Shown in pieces: positions 21,438 to 32,275 of a stretch of 64,000 bases of DNA. Position numbers and translations under genes: made by a program. A model generated the notes under the pieces. That model saw only the letters and a list, made by a program, of their open reading frames with translations, was not told the DNA's origin and searched no databases. Position 1 is the stretch's first letter; each line of letters starts with the position of its first letter. Source of the DNA: Diaporthe sp. PMI_573 (taxonomy: Eukaryota; Ascomycota; Sordariomycetes; Diaporthales; Diaporthaceae); assembly GCA_021399435.1 (NCBI GenBank), contig JAJTUP010000041.1, positions 310,001 to 374,000 of the forward strand, in the 5' to 3' direction.

Positions 21438-23227
21438 CTATGTCGTTGCCTTTTCAACTTCGTCCTGAGCTAAGGTTTTGTTGAATTGCCTCCTCTCCTC
21501 CTCATTCATGGCTGAAAGATCAATGGCCACATCGTCTCCAAATTTCTTCCCAATCTCCTCAAGTGTGAGCCCCTTTGTCTCCGGGTAAAACAAGTGCATT
21601 ATCGCCGCCCCAATGAGAGGCAACACGATGAATATGATGTAGTATTTCCAACCGATGGTGGTGAAAGCGACAGGTGCGCACATTGTGTAGATAAGTGACA
21701 TGCAAAAGAGCGCAGATATGCTGAACCCGGCGCCTTGGGTGCGAATCGAAGTGGGGAAGAGCTCGCTGGCGTAAACGTAAGAGGTGGCGTCCATGGAGCC
21801 TCCGAAGAAGGTAACGACTATTACAAAGAATCGTCAACATCATCGCGAACTCATGAAAGAGCGAGAAGTCACTGGTAACTCACATAAATATAGGAAGAAT
21901 ACGCCGAACCCGTTGCCAATCTTGTCATCCGTGCTCCCATACCTCGCCAAGCATGCGGTAAACCCGGCGACCGAGACAGCGCAACCAATCTATGTATTCA
22001 AACAATCCTGAGCTTCGAAGAAGGATGCAGCAGAAAGACTGTCGTGGGTACATACCTGCCCGACCACCATGGTAGGGATTCGCCCGAACTTGTCAAGCCA
22101 TAACGAGTTCATGTAATTCATGAAAGCGGCCCAGCTATCCCAGACAGCATACAGCAATAGAGGTACAGAGCCATAGAGACCGAGGCCGTTATACAAGAGA
22201 ACCTGGTAGTTATTGATGACGAGGCAACCGGTGGACTGCACAAGAGCACTGTGAATGTGTTATCAGACCGGTCTACTCCGTCTATAATGCGCGGGCTCAC
22301 GGGGACTTACAGGGTGAGAAACCCAAATAGCAGCCGTTTCCGACACGATTCTCTGTTAAATATTAAGATCCATCCCTTTAGCCAGCCCTGCCTCCATCCC
22401 TCTCTCCTCTCGAGATCGAGTTGCTGTCGTATCTGGTAGAACTCCTCTCGGGCCAGAATATCGTTCTGCTCACCAGGGAGCCGGTGCAAATCTTGCAGAA
22501 CTCGAAGGCCTTCGTCATAGCGATCCATGGCCATGAGATATCGCGGGGACTCAGGGAGCCATAGCGAACTAACGAGCAAGCAAAGTGGAGGGACGACTTG
22601 TAGTGCGAGACACAAGCGCCATTGTGCGTCCGGTGACGAGAGGTAGAAACACCCAAACCCCGTCCAGCCAGCCAGAGCCTTTGAGAATCAGTCAGATTGA
22701 CACACGCGGGAGCACCGTTGGCCAAGGCAGGAGATACATACATATCCAACGCAGAGTATGAAACCATGTGTCCCCACCATGCGCCCCCTCAGGTGAGCCG
22801 GGGAGATCTCGCTCTGGTACAGCGGCGTAATGACATTGACCATGCCGACGCCGACGCCCATCAGGATCCTCCCGACGAGAAACATTGCTATATGCACCGA
22901 CGCGGCCTGGATGGTTCCCGCTACGACGCACAAGACGGAGGTCACCTGTATTGCCACCTTGCGCCCAAAGGCGTTGCCCAGCCAGGTCATCAGGATGCAG
23001 CCCAGCAGGCCACCGGCTGCGAAGACGCCATTCGTGGCACCCGTGATGCGGGAGCTCTCGGCGGCGTGGGGGCCGTACAGGTCGATCCCAAAGTACTCAA
23101 AGAATGAGTTCAGCCCCAGCACGGCTCCTATGATTGCCGAGTTGTAGCCATAGGTAAGTGAGCCGAAGGTGACTAGGAAGACTATGAGGAAGTTGTACCG
23201 GCTGGCTGGAATCCTTTTCGTAGACAT
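21438..23227 (-). CDS. MFS sugar transporter (SP family)
   Basis: A 12-span plasma-membrane carrier of the sugar porter family. Five exons: 23227-22742, 22678-22311, 22248-22056, 21989-21884, 21817-21438, giving 510 residues; introns are 62-66 bp with GT(A/G)-AG ends and each junction restores family sequence. Signatures: GYNSAIIGAVLGL in span 1, GNAFGRKVAIQ loop, GRILMGVGVGMVNVITPLYQSEISPAHLRGRMVG, the central LPESPRYLMAMDRYDEG, QSTGCLVINNYQVLLYNGLG in span 7, ASELFPTSIRTQGAGFSISALF, and the C-terminal PETKGLTLEEIGKKFGDD. The ATG at 23227 (MSTKRIPASRYNF) places the first span at the usual distance. The substrate may be a hexose, quinate or related sugar; it cannot be fixed by eye. No local partner enzyme is evident. 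Confidence 0.9.
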
Positions 23228-23807
23228 TTTTGAGTAATTACCGCATGTGCTACGAGGCGAATACTGGGAAAAGGAGACATTGGCCCTCGTTAGCCTAGGC
23301 AGCTCTCTTATACCAAAGTGATTATGATTTAACGGGGCACACTGAGTTGGAAAAGTATAAACGGTAGATAGAATCGATGTAACCTCGCACTCCGAATCCG
23401 ACGAGCAGCAATACATTCGTCTTTAAATCTGCACCCCGCAGGGCAGGCATGTCAGCACTAACATCGAGTACCGTGGGGGACGCTGCCCGGCAGTTGTCAA
23501 CCGTATATTTAGCTGTCATGGTGTTCACATGAGATGATGTTAGGCCAGCACTGCCTGGTCCCGAATATGCGAGAATCTCATATTTTCCAACACTGATCTC
23601 CTCGACGTCGCAGATCCAAAGCTAGTGGAGTGGAAGACACGCTGGAAAAGAATGTGGCCTTGAGCTTCATAAGGCTCGATGTGTGTGCGATCACTTGCTA
23701 TCACTCGGTGAGCATGGCAAAGCTGGGAGCAGTGAGTTGTGCCTGTGTCTCTTTTCCGCCAAATTCGTTATACTCCGTCCATGCCTCACTGTGCTCGCAG
23801 CAGCTGA
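23228..23807. other. Intergenic, promoter side of the sugar transporter
   Basis: No gene is supported. It lies between the sugar transporter start and the 3' end of the metallophosphoesterase. Small open frames here lack motifs. Confidence 0.45.
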
Positions 23808-24842
23808 TCAAAGCAGTACGACATACGGATCCCGTTTTTGAGCCTTTCCATAGCCACCAGCGATGGATGCGTTGACAAGCCACGTGGATGTGGGCTGCCC
23901 GTCCTTATCTTTGTTGCCAGTGTCCGACAGAGTGCCTCCGGCTGCTCTTATCATGTGCATCAAAGCCCGCCATGCCGTACAGATGCCCAGGAACAGCAAG
24001 GACGACATCCAGTTGCTCCGGCCAAGAGCCACGTCTTCATAATACTGTTGCACGCGGTCAAATACGAGCAGTTCGTACCCGCGCCCGGCGTGGATATGTC
24101 CGCAGATTGCGATTCGAGGCCGTACCCTCCACAGCTCCGCGAGCAGGTTTTGGCAGCCTTTCCCGCCGTCATCGAGATGTTCTGCGGGCGGTCCATGCAC
24201 CAAAATCACATCGGCGTCGTGCGGTATGGCCCCTTTCCAGGCAAAGCCCGAGTCCGGGCCGTACTGAAATGCCCAGCTTCCCATGCGCGGCGTCCACGGG
24301 CTCCCAAACACATGCACAAGCCTGCTCGTCGTTCCCGCTCTGACCTCGACGCCCACGCTGCCGTGCTGCAGGTAATGAACACCACCCCAGTCAAGGTCTG
24401 CGCGCCGCTTGCCGGGGTGACGATCTAGCTCGCGGTCCGGGTGCGATTGGACAAACGCCGGGTCCAGGAGCAGGTCGTGATTGCCTGCAATGATGATCTT
24501 GTGCTGGTGTGGGTGGGAATTGAGCCAATCAAGCTGGGCCTGAATCTCGTCGAACGTGCCGTATTGTGAAAGATCGCCGGCGTGAAGCAGAATATCGCCG
24601 TGAGGCAGCTCAGGCTTTGAATTGTGCGTGTCTGAGATGCACACGAGCGTTATGGGCGGAGACACTGGGCCACTGTGAGGCTGGGTTGCATCCACAGTGG
24701 GATGTTCTTGTTCTTGATGACGACCTTTTCCTCCGAGCTGCCACCGTTGGCATATGTGAAAGAGCTTCGTAGCGGCCCGGTGGCGCCACGGCAGCGGGGA
24801 AGGACTGCCAACGAACGGCCTACTGATTGTCTGCTCGACCAT
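23808..24842 (-). CDS. Metallophosphoesterase (calcineurin-like fold)
   Basis: Single exon, 344 residues from the ATG at 24842 (the six-codon longer frame starts with GTG). All dimetal-site motifs of the calcineurin-like superfamily are visible: CISDTH near residue 75, LHAGDLS, IAGNHDLLLD, LVHGPP and CGHIHAGRG. The spacing and the WTPRMGSWAFQYG segment match the small fungal/animal group related to MPPED proteins. Expected activity is phosphodiester or phosphomonoester hydrolysis with two bound metal ions; the physiological substrate is unknown. A low-complexity N-terminal tail precedes the fold. A hydrophobic patch (SLLFLGICTAWRALMHMI) near residue 280 follows the catalytic core and might bind membranes. 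The C-terminal STWLVNASIAGGYGKAQKRDPYVV is typical of the group. Confidence 0.88.
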   Translation of the reverse strand: MVEQTISRPFVGSPSPLPWRHRAATKLFHICQRWQLGGKGRHQEQEHPTVDATQPHSGPVSPPITLVCISDTHNSKPELPHGDILLHAGDLSQYGTFDEIQAQLDWLNSHPHQHKIIIAGNHDLLLDPAFVQSHPDRELDRHPGKRRADLDWGGVHYLQHGSVGVEVRAGTTSRLVHVFGSPWTPRMGSWAFQYGPDSGFAWKGAIPHDADVILVHGPPAEHLDDGGKGCQNLLAELWRVRPRIAICGHIHAGRGYELLVFDRVQQYYEDVALGRSNWMSSLLFLGICTAWRALMHMIRAAGGTLSDTGNKDKDGQPTSTWLVNASIAGGYGKAQKRDPYVVLL

Positions 24843-25575
24843 TGTGCCTTCGTTTGCCACGACGTTGTTTAGTGAGCGTCACGGACCAGAAGGTGTCAAG
24901 CTACCCTAGGGCAGTGCAACCTGTGTACAACCGAAGAACAAAAGCGGGGCATATCCCCTGAATCCTCTAGGCAGTTCCAACCACTTGTTGTGCTCAGAGG
25001 ACTTTCCCGGTTGCCCAGCACGGCACAGCAGTAGAAATTTACAGAGATAAGGTAACTATCCTTAATATACTAATTAAAGTTAAATCGGTGCTATCTTTTA
25101 TCTAAGGAAGAAAGCTGTTAGGAATCAGAGGGGCAAGGTTTAAATCACACACACACACAGTCACACCAACAGCCTCTTCACCCCTTTAGCTGGGAGTGAA
25201 TCAATGCTCTGCAATCGACTTGTACATAAATACACATTAAACCAGAAAATATTGACTGGAAACATACGAGTAAATTTCAATCTCATGCCGCCTTTCCAGA
25301 TATCAAATTTTGCCTTCGCAAGTCTGAATGGTTTTTCCCCTCTCCCTTTTTGGTGCTTTCTTCAGTGTGCATACCAGGCCATGTGTGGCGGGCGTGACTC
25401 CGTAGATGAGCCAAATCATCCTCCTAGGCCGAGGCGGAGACGAGCTGACGTTCAACTCCAAAATTTGAATATCACCGGACCTGTGACACCACCAGGTTCT
25501 GTGCCTGCCCTCGAGCGAGACGACCGCGGGGTATGACGGCAGTATGAGCAACGTGAGCTCTCGAGACAGAATATC
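24843..25575. other. Divergent intergenic region
   Basis: It is the shared upstream region of the minus-strand phosphoesterase and plus-strand nucleotidyltransferase-like gene. It has an AT-rich patch at ~25030-25090 and a short (CA)n run at ~25147-25160. No gene was recognised; the frame at 25204-25536 has no motif support. Confidence 0.45.
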
Positions 25576-26166
25576 ATGCGAGCTCTCGCATATGCCGCTG
25601 AATTTCTTCACAACCGCGGGGAGTCTGTGACCCTGACCGCAGTTGGCGGCGCCGTCAACACTGTTCTCCTACGGTCCCGCCCCACGACTCACGACGTCGA
25701 CTTTCTCAGCCTGCCCTTATCCGGCACTCGTCTGCAAACTCTGCGAGAGGCAGGCCGATATGCGATCGAACGGAGCTCTGTGCCCCTCAGCGAGGACTGG
25801 CTGAATAATGCCGCGGCGAGAATGCCAGGGGTGGTCAAACACGTCCAACAGCTCACTCAGGCTGCCCGCGCGCAGAACGACATCGTTTTTGAGGGTCCTG
25901 GGCTGACGGTGCTTGCCGCGCCGTGGTTGTATGCTTTTGTCAGGAAGGTCAGCCGGATTACGCAAGGCGTTGGGCGGGGATATAATTTATCTGATGCGGT
26001 CAGCTATTTGTATCAGTACAACTCGCGCCGTGGAAATGCAGCGGTTCGAGTGGGGATAATTCGTGAACATGCCAGTCGTTATCGAGCTTTAGCTCCCGAC
26101 GAGATCCTACGGCAGGTGGACGCTTCGTACCAGCAGGCTCATGGGCGACCAGGCATTGCATTCTAG
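25576..26166 (+). CDS. Nucleotidyltransferase-fold protein of unknown function
   Basis: Single exon, 196 residues. An N-terminal LTAVGGAVNTVLLRSRPTTHDVDFLS segment has the GG...D-x-D arrangement seen in nucleotidyltransferase-fold proteins (the DUF6036/AbiEii-like group), with T-x-D-V-D as the likely metal site. The rest is helical: NAAARMPGVVKHVQQL, FEGPGLTVLAAPWLYAFVRKVSRI and DAVSYLYQYN. The pattern 'LxVLAAPWxYAFxxKxxR' is common in fungal members. Function is unknown; nucleotide transfer is the expected chemistry but has not been shown. A start upstream by splicing is possible because the frame is open for little before the ATG. It converges with the gene at 26297. Confidence 0.65.
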   Translation: MRALAYAAEFLHNRGESVTLTAVGGAVNTVLLRSRPTTHDVDFLSLPLSGTRLQTLREAGRYAIERSSVPLSEDWLNNAAARMPGVVKHVQQLTQAARAQNDIVFEGPGLTVLAAPWLYAFVRKVSRITQGVGRGYNLSDAVSYLYQYNSRRGNAAVRVGIIREHASRYRALAPDEILRQVDASYQQAHGRPGIAF

Positions 26167-26296
26167 GAAGGTCAGGTGTTGCTTGGCCTTTGTGATGTGT
26201 GCAGAAAAGAAAATACACGGTTGACTTACTTCGGTAGTGCGACGATCAGATGTACTCAGATACACATGCTAACTAACTTGGGTGTTTATTAATGAT

Positions 26297-26980
26297 CTAA
26301 ATGAAATGAATGTGAAGTTTCGGGCACAGAATGTTCTTTCGGCGAAATATTTGGCAAGCCTGTGGGTGATCGAGAGTTGTAGGCTGCTCCTGCCATAATC
26401 CTACTTCTTGTGGGATATGAAGAACCTCTTTTAAGGGCGGTACTGTCCCGGTCCACTCCGGAACGGATTCGTAGTTTTTGGGAGAGGAAGCGAAATGCTC
26501 CTGCTCTTCAAGAGACAATATAGAGTGCGGCTCTTCCCTCCGCAGACCCAGATCAATCCGCTCGTTGAAGCTCTCCACGAGAAGTGCTGGGATGCAGGCT
26601 AGCACAGCATAGCGCTCTGGGTCGTCGTCGCGTGGGTCGGGAATGGTTGACACCGGCCATCGCCTCCACCAAAACAGCTCAAGTTCGTTGCGCATATTGA
26701 CAGTATGGCCCACCATGATCCACTCGTAGAGTCGGTAAAGTGAGAATAAGGGCTGGTCATGGAATATGCCTTTTGGCGCATGGTATTTCCGACTGATGAA
26801 ACGCTCCGCATAGCTGCCTGGGTCGCGGAGGATTTCCTCCGGGTTTTCGGGTGGCCAAGTTGGGAACTTGGACTCGATGAACACTTCGTCGGTCTCGCGA
26901 GGACTGGGTCGACAAGCCGGCGCGTCAATATCCTTGGATCGGAGACAAAGACGTCTGCTGTATTTACGAAACATGTGCAT
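26297..26980 (-). CDS. Hypothetical fungal protein
   Basis: Single exon, 227 residues. I do not recognise a domain. The stretch FPTWPPENPEEILRDPGSYAERFISRKYHAP, LYRLYEWIMVGHTVNMRNELELFWWRRWP and AVLACIPALLVESFNERIDLGLR is well composed and coding-like, with Trp/Tyr-rich helices. No signal peptide or membrane span is seen. Coding direction is opposite to the nucleotidyltransferase-like gene, with 130 bp between the stops. The N-terminus MHMFRKYSRRL could be shorter by two codons. Confidence 0.55.
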   Translation of the reverse strand: MHMFRKYSRRLCLRSKDIDAPACRPSPRETDEVFIESKFPTWPPENPEEILRDPGSYAERFISRKYHAPKGIFHDQPLFSLYRLYEWIMVGHTVNMRNELELFWWRRWPVSTIPDPRDDDPERYAVLACIPALLVESFNERIDLGLRREEPHSILSLEEQEHFASSPKNYESVPEWTGTVPPLKEVLHIPQEVGLWQEQPTTLDHPQACQIFRRKNILCPKLHIHFI

Positions 26981-28359
26981 TCTGACGGTGCTGTTGTTGC
27001 ATCAAGGTAGTCAATGAAAAGTGGTCTCGAGTCGCGAGGTATGGCCCGCACGGTACACAGTACATGAATGACCGACCCCCCTCACGTGGAGCACTTGTTG
27101 GTCCGGTAGCCAATAGGAGGCCAGTCACACCCAAGCTGATGTAATCATCAAGTCAATCACGAAAGCAGCAGCGCAGACTGCATCGCAGGCATTATATCTA
27201 GAAGACAGTAATCACACATTACGTTGTGCTACCCAATTAGATCTTTTATATATCTATTAAAGACTAGTGAGAATGAAGTCACCTAAATAGATGAGTGACT
27301 CTTGCTGCAAGGTAGCTTAAGGTCATTTCTGTTCCTAGGTATTCGGGAGCGTATGGATTGAGCAAGAGCTTACGCAGGATCGTGGGTAGCCAACATGTGC
27401 TCCTATCATGATACGAAAATACCCTGAAAAGAGGGAGATCTTGAATTATGCGGTGGGTGATGACTTGCTGTCCTGTCATGCTGAATTTAGCAGAAACTGT
27501 TCGCAGTATCCGAGGGAACTTGAGGTAAATAAATGCACAAACAGTACAACAGGTATTCTGGTCCAGCATTTGCAGGTAAATACACTATTGGTGACTATTA
27601 TTGTAAATGGCGCACCAAGGCACTTAGATAAACGCTTGTCTCCACCACAGCCACCTCGGTTGAGCTGGCAAAGGGCGCACATGTAGACGAATAAGTCCAC
27701 TATCTGTATGCAAACCTGCCTCCGAAGTTTTCTTCTTCCAGGAACCGTGTGACGAAGCGTTCACTCATACCTCTCACCACTTGCACATCTCCATTATGTC
27801 GCGGGACCTGCCACCTTTCACATACTCTCGGCTCGGCGGCAGCCAAATCCTGCCTTTAGCGTGTGTACGGCGAGGTAGGAAATAGCATTAGATGCCTATC
27901 TGCGACGGCGATTCGTTCATAAGTCGGAACTCTGAGTGTTGTTGGGGGCGGACTCTCCTGATTAGCCCGAGAACGTCACAATAGATCTGCAGTGTGTCAC
28001 CAACAGAATTGCATCGCCAACAGAATTGCGTCACTAACAGAACTGCTCCTTCAGCCGTGTTCGGGAGGTGACATGTACCGTATTTTCTCGTGAACCTAGC
28101 CAAAAGCAAGGGTACGCTTTCGAGCTTCCTATTAGAATAACAGCGCCTATGCACCGCCGATGCAACGCGCCGTAGCATTGCGGCGCAGAAGTCATCCTGA
28201 GTTGGTCTCGGTGGGTTGGCTTCACATACCGGTATAAGCGGCATTTTCCTTCACCCCGGCCCTCGAGACCTTATATTCACATCAAACGCCACCAGGCCAA
28301 CGACACTTTCAAGTCTAATATCCTAGCACACTCTCTGTTTCAGTACTAAAATTTCAGAA
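26981..28359. other. Intergenic region with a 17-bp tandem repeat
   Basis: No gene is supported in ~1.4 kb; the minus frame at 27888-28244 overlaps the tandem repeat and has no motif. It contains the promoter of the proline iminopeptidase, whose leader is rich in C and A just before the ATG. Confidence 0.5.
27996..28046. repeat. Three tandem 17-bp units
   Basis: Units GTCACCAACAGAATTGC, ATCGCCAACAGAATTGC and GTCACTAACAGAACTGC follow each other head to tail. The unit length is not a multiple of three, so a coding repeat is unlikely. Confidence 0.8.
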
Positions 28360-29453
28360 ATGGCGAGAACACCTAGCGCGGAAGGCCGAATACCCTTCCA
28401 GGTACCTGGAAATCTAGATGTTTCTTGCTCAACCTATTACAAGGTCTTCGGCGACCTGTCAAGCGGCGCCCCACATGTGATCTTTCTCCACGGCGGCCCT
28501 GGTGGCGGTCATGAGTATCTGCTCTCGTTCGCAGAACTCTGGCCACAGTACGGCCTTCCGGTAGTCCTGTATGACCAAATCGGCTGTGGGGCCTCAACCC
28601 ATCTCCCCCAGACGGCCGGAGGCAAAGATTTCTGGCAGGAGTCCATGTTCGTCGCCGAGCTGGACAACCTCGTCGACCATCTGAGGTTGCGCGATGGGCC
28701 GGGATTCCATGTGTTCGGTCAGAGCTGGGGAGGTCTGCTGGGCGTCGCCTTTGCTGCCCGCCGGCCCCGCGGTTTGCAGAGGTTGGTGCTCGCCAGTGGG
28801 CTGGCCAGCATGGATCTCTCTGAGAAGAGTATTCAGCTATGTCGAGGTGAACTGCCTATAGATGTGCAGGAGGTGTTGAACAAGTGTGTGCAAGAGGCCG
28901 ATTACAAGAGCCAGGCTTATCGCGATGCTATAATGATCTTTCGAAAGATGTTCATGTGCCGGGCGGATCCATTGCCGGAGGAATTGATGCTCTCACTAAA
29001 GCACCTTGGCGAGGATCAGACTGTGGACGGCACCATGTAAGTTGATTGCGGTTGATCTTCAACATTGCTCCCTGCCTTTTGATGACACATGTTCTGTTCA
29101 TTCTTCCTTTTGATCCCGATTCCTCATAATCACATACCTACTGACTTCAGACTCTATTCTATAGGTACGGCCCCTCCGTTCTGGACTTGAACGGCTCGCT
29201 GCGTGGCTGGACGGCCATACCACGCCTTCCGCAGATTACCGCTCCCACTCTAGTCTACAATGGTGAGTTCGACACGTCGCGCGATATTTCGCAGGAGCCA
29301 TTTTTCGAGCTGATCCCGCGCGTGCGCTGGATCGTCTTTCCAAATGGAAGTCACATGTGTTATCTTGATGGTGGCGGGCTTAGAGAAAGGGTTCTGAAGG
29401 TAGTGGGGGACTTCCTGGTGAAACACCAGGCAACCGATAAGGCGGTTGCATGA
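28360..29453 (+). CDS. Proline iminopeptidase-like alpha/beta hydrolase (S33)
   Basis: It cleaves N-terminal proline or related amide/ester bonds in family members. Two exons, 28360-29036 and 29165-29453, joined as GTM-YGPSVLDLNGS; the intron (128 bp) has gtaagt and tatag ends. 321 residues. Motifs: oxyanion HGGPGGGHEY near residue 45, VVLYDQIGCGAST, nucleophile elbow FGQSWGG, the Asp in YNGEFDTSRD and the His in FPNGSHMCY, completing a Ser-Asp-His triad. There is no signal peptide, so it is probably cytosolic. Length matches the family (~310). The gene sits at the edge of a repeat island but looks intact. Confidence 0.9.
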
Positions 29454-29539
29454 TCAATATTGCTCTGTATTAATCTCAATGGAATTGGGGGCTGGTTATC
29501 AAGTTGCGTGGCATGGTCAAAGGTAGTATCGATTGTGTC

Positions 29540-29695
29540 GTTAGAGGGAAGGCGCAACGCACCCATTCTGTGGCTAGTTAGAGGAAACCCCCATTGTCAG
29601 GAAGGCTTCCGCAGAACTTAGCCAAAACAACAACACCACCAATATATACAAGTTAACCACATCGCCATATATACAAAAATCTTACCAACACTAAT
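29540..29695. repeat. Dispersed repeat, less mutated copy
   Basis: It matches 47497-47650 in direct orientation over ~155 bp, including GGCTTCCGCAGAACTTAGCC. Where this copy has C in GGCGCAACGCACCC, the other has T, the direction expected of RIP. Identity of the parent element is unknown. Confidence 0.7.
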
Positions 29696-29832
29696 TAGTG
29701 GTCTTCTAGACTATAGACTGTAAGGTAGAAAAGGCCTACTAATAAGGATTTCCCTAAATGTATATCCTTCTCGACAATAGCATACTATATAATAGCATGT
29801 AGTTTTAATAAGTCTCCCTAAAATAGACCTCT

Positions 29833-30022
29833 AAAGGTTAGTGGATCAAATAGGTCAGGTAGCAGTAGGGTGCCTAGAGGCCTTGTTGAAATGCATGAGA
29901 GTAGTTTAGACAACTTTATATTAAATTCAAGTAGGCTTCTGTCAGCCCTCCTTACAGTCCTTCCGACATTATCTCACCCGCAGGCACGTATGGGTTGGCT
30001 CTGGTGCGCAGATAAGGAGGTG
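29833..30022 (-). repeat. Inverted, truncated copy of the LTR-like repeat
   Basis: The reverse complement of the right ~190 bp of the repeat at 30099-30607 is found here, for example the shared GTCAGGTAGCAGTAGGGTGC and GGGTTGGCTCTGGTG segments. Differences are mainly C/G to T/A, as after RIP. It makes an inverted pair with the neighbouring copy. Confidence 0.75.
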
Positions 30023-30098
30023 TAATGATCACACCAAACCTTTATAGGGTATGGTAGGTAACCTGTAGGGTTTATGTTAGCAATACGGCGTAGAGGTA

Positions 30099-30607
30099 TG
30101 TTAAACGGAAACGCTTGTGTGGGCGCTGCACGTAAGGAGTTACCCTAGACTTGGCACTGGATTTTGTCTAAGTGCCTATGGGGCGTGCATGCCGGCAGAT
30201 AAGTTTGGTGGCCGTGAGTCGATTTTTTGGGCTGTTTTAAGACCCTAACTTCGTACCTCTGCATTACCCTTATTTCTTACCTAAAAAGTATGTAACCTAG
30301 TTTATTAGATAGCCTGATTTCTGAAGTTTATCTATATTTAGTTTGGTTACTGTCAGAGTTAGGGTTGGCTGGTTATTTAAAGCCAAAGATAGTGGGTCTG
30401 AGGGCCGAATATTCCGGCCTCCCTATCTGCACACCAGAGCCAACCCACGCGTGCCCGCGGGTGAGACGATGTCGGAGGGACTGTGAGGAGGGCTGACAGA
30501 AGCCCACTCGAATTCAATACAAAGTTGTCCGAACCACTCTCAAGCATTCCAACAAGACCTCCAGTGCACCCTACTGCTACCTGACTCATTCGATCCACTA
30601 ACCTTCA
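30099..30607 (+). mobile_element. LTR-like repeat (solo), copy 1
   Basis: 509 bp beginning TGTTAAACGGAAACG and ending AACCTTCA (TG...CA), repeated at 44436-44966 in the same orientation. No reverse transcriptase lies between the copies, and no clear 5-bp target duplication is visible, so a solo LTR is inferred from the ends and copy number. Confidence 0.6.
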
Positions 30608-30653
30608 GAAATCCCCGATTCCGAAAAGAAAAATTAAGCCATCCAGCCTGGTC

Positions 30654-31345
30654 TCAGTATCCATTGGGGGGGCCCGGGCGGTACGGATGAACTGGCGGCG
30701 TATGTGGAGCTAAAGCTTGCCCGAACGCCATCTGCCCTGCTAGCATCGCATTAACCATATCTTGATCGGTGAAGGCACCAGGCAGGTCAGGCAGATCTTG
30801 ATTCTGGACGGCGTGCTGTGGAGTCAAGGGCACTGGATGAATAGGTATATCAAACAGCTCAGCCAGTCCTGGGTTTGCTTGCGTGGCATCTTCGCCATTC
30901 AAATCCCCTCCCTGATCTTCATTCCAGTCAACCATATCTGGCTGCTGCAAAACTTGGAATCCCCCGTTAGGAGTCAGATCCGGCGTAGGTAGGATGAAAT
31001 CATTGCCACCCGACGGCGACGGGGCAGGCTGCGCAAGATCTTCGTCTGTGTCCCAGTCAGCCACGGTCGGATCAGGGAGGAACCTCCATTTGAGAAGGAG
31101 AACTAACTCGGATAAGCGGGATAGCCTGGATGAGGCGGGAAGAGCGCAGGAGCAGGTGCAGCCAGGTCATCTGCTGTGGATTGCTGGCCGCCGTTGTTTG
31201 GCGATGCGACGGATTTTGGAGTGGACAGCAGTTTCGACGGAGCTGACTTGGTTCCGGCTGAGCTCGACTGAGGAGACCTCGACTCTGACGGCCTCGACGG
31301 ATGCGACTTCCCCCGCCTTCGATGGGAGTTTTCTTCTGGCGGCAT
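30654..31345 (-). CDS. Hypothetical disordered protein
   Basis: Two exons, 31345-31108 and 31045-30654, joined by a 62-bp intron (gttagt...cacag with a CTGAC branch site ~15 bases upstream of the acceptor). 209 residues. The N-half is basic and Ser/Pro-rich (SHRRRGKSHPSRPSESRSP), the C-half acidic and Gln/Pro-rich (DMVDWNEDQGGDLNGED, LPDLPGAFTDQDMVNAMLAGQMAFG). There is no fold, signal peptide or membrane span. The pattern of basic tail plus acidic stretches resembles nuclear or activation-type proteins, which is only a guess. The gene starts 46 bp after the LTR-like repeat's end, so its 3' region may be derived from it. Confidence 0.5.
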
Positions 31346-31876
31346 ATCGACGTATGCGGTCTTTGCCGAAGCATGAAAGCATCGGAAGGAAGGAGACCGA
31401 ACAATAAACAGTTGTTTCTTGAGAGATTCAGTCTTCTACAAGTCATCACGAGTCTATCAGGCCAATAAAAGATCGACACATCTCGCAACCTACGAACTAA
31501 ATGGCGCGGGGTAGAGGCCGCCGTGCGGTTCGATCCAGTGCGGCTGTCGCAAGACTTTGTCCAATGATTTCATCCTCTCCATGAGAGCAAAATTGCTCAT
31601 CCTCGGGGGACAGACGATGCAAAATAAGAACAGGTTAAGACTATCACCAAAACAGAATGTCAGATATACTACTGTATGGCGAGAATCCAACTAAACTATC
31701 ATCAACCCTACTACGTGGTTTGGTCTAGCGCGGCGGCTGTACAAGTTTGTCTAAATGATTTGATCTTCCCTGCTATTGCAGGCTCGAGGGGCGTAACACA
31801 GATTTTCGCGAGCTATGTGGCTTTGTGGCTAGTGCGCAATGGCGGAGCCGATCTTATTTTTCTCATAGTCTGGCAA

Positions 31877-31913
31877 GCACGGAAGAAAGACCCTTGAGTT
31901 CCTCAAGGCATAG
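31877..31913 (+). repeat. Hairpin-bearing repeat motif, copy 1
   Basis: GCACGGAAGAAAGACCCTTG continues into a perfect CCTTGAG-TTC-CTCAAGG hairpin and GGCATAG. Further copies are at 32241-32275 and 32737-32773. Confidence 0.6.
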
Positions 31914-32240
31914 GTAGTTCTAGGTGCCTTGTAGATGTCTGTTTGAAGGGGAAAAGAGGAGAGGAGAGAGTGCTGGCGTGGATGCTCAGCAGCGAGCTTT
32001 ATAGGCGATTGGGGGACTCTGGCAGGTGACTACAGGGGCTGGTGGCGTCTGCATGTGACGAGTTTTTTTGCCTTTTAGAAGACACTACGCACAGGCGCTA
32101 GCTTTCAGCTCAGACCCCGTGTTCGACAACAATGCTGTTTCGCGCTTTATTTCTTCACCTTGGCAATTTTTGATTCAGGGCACGACGGTCGAGGCGAAGG
32201 CGTTGAGCACGGATGAAGCTTGATTTCTATGGCTTGGAGA

Positions 32241-32275
32241 GCGCGGAAGAAAGACCCTCGAGTTCCTCAAGGCAT
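32241..32275 (+). repeat. Hairpin-bearing repeat motif, copy 2
   Basis: It reads GCGCGGAAGAAAGACCCTCG followed by AGTTCCTCAAGGCAT; the hairpin has one mismatch relative to copy 1. Confidence 0.6.

Noticed and set aside
25141..25165. CA microsatellite
   Set aside because: Only about seven units; too short to be noteworthy.
27279..28244. CRISPR-like reading of the 17-bp units
   Set aside because: There are three direct units with no spacers, in a eukaryote.
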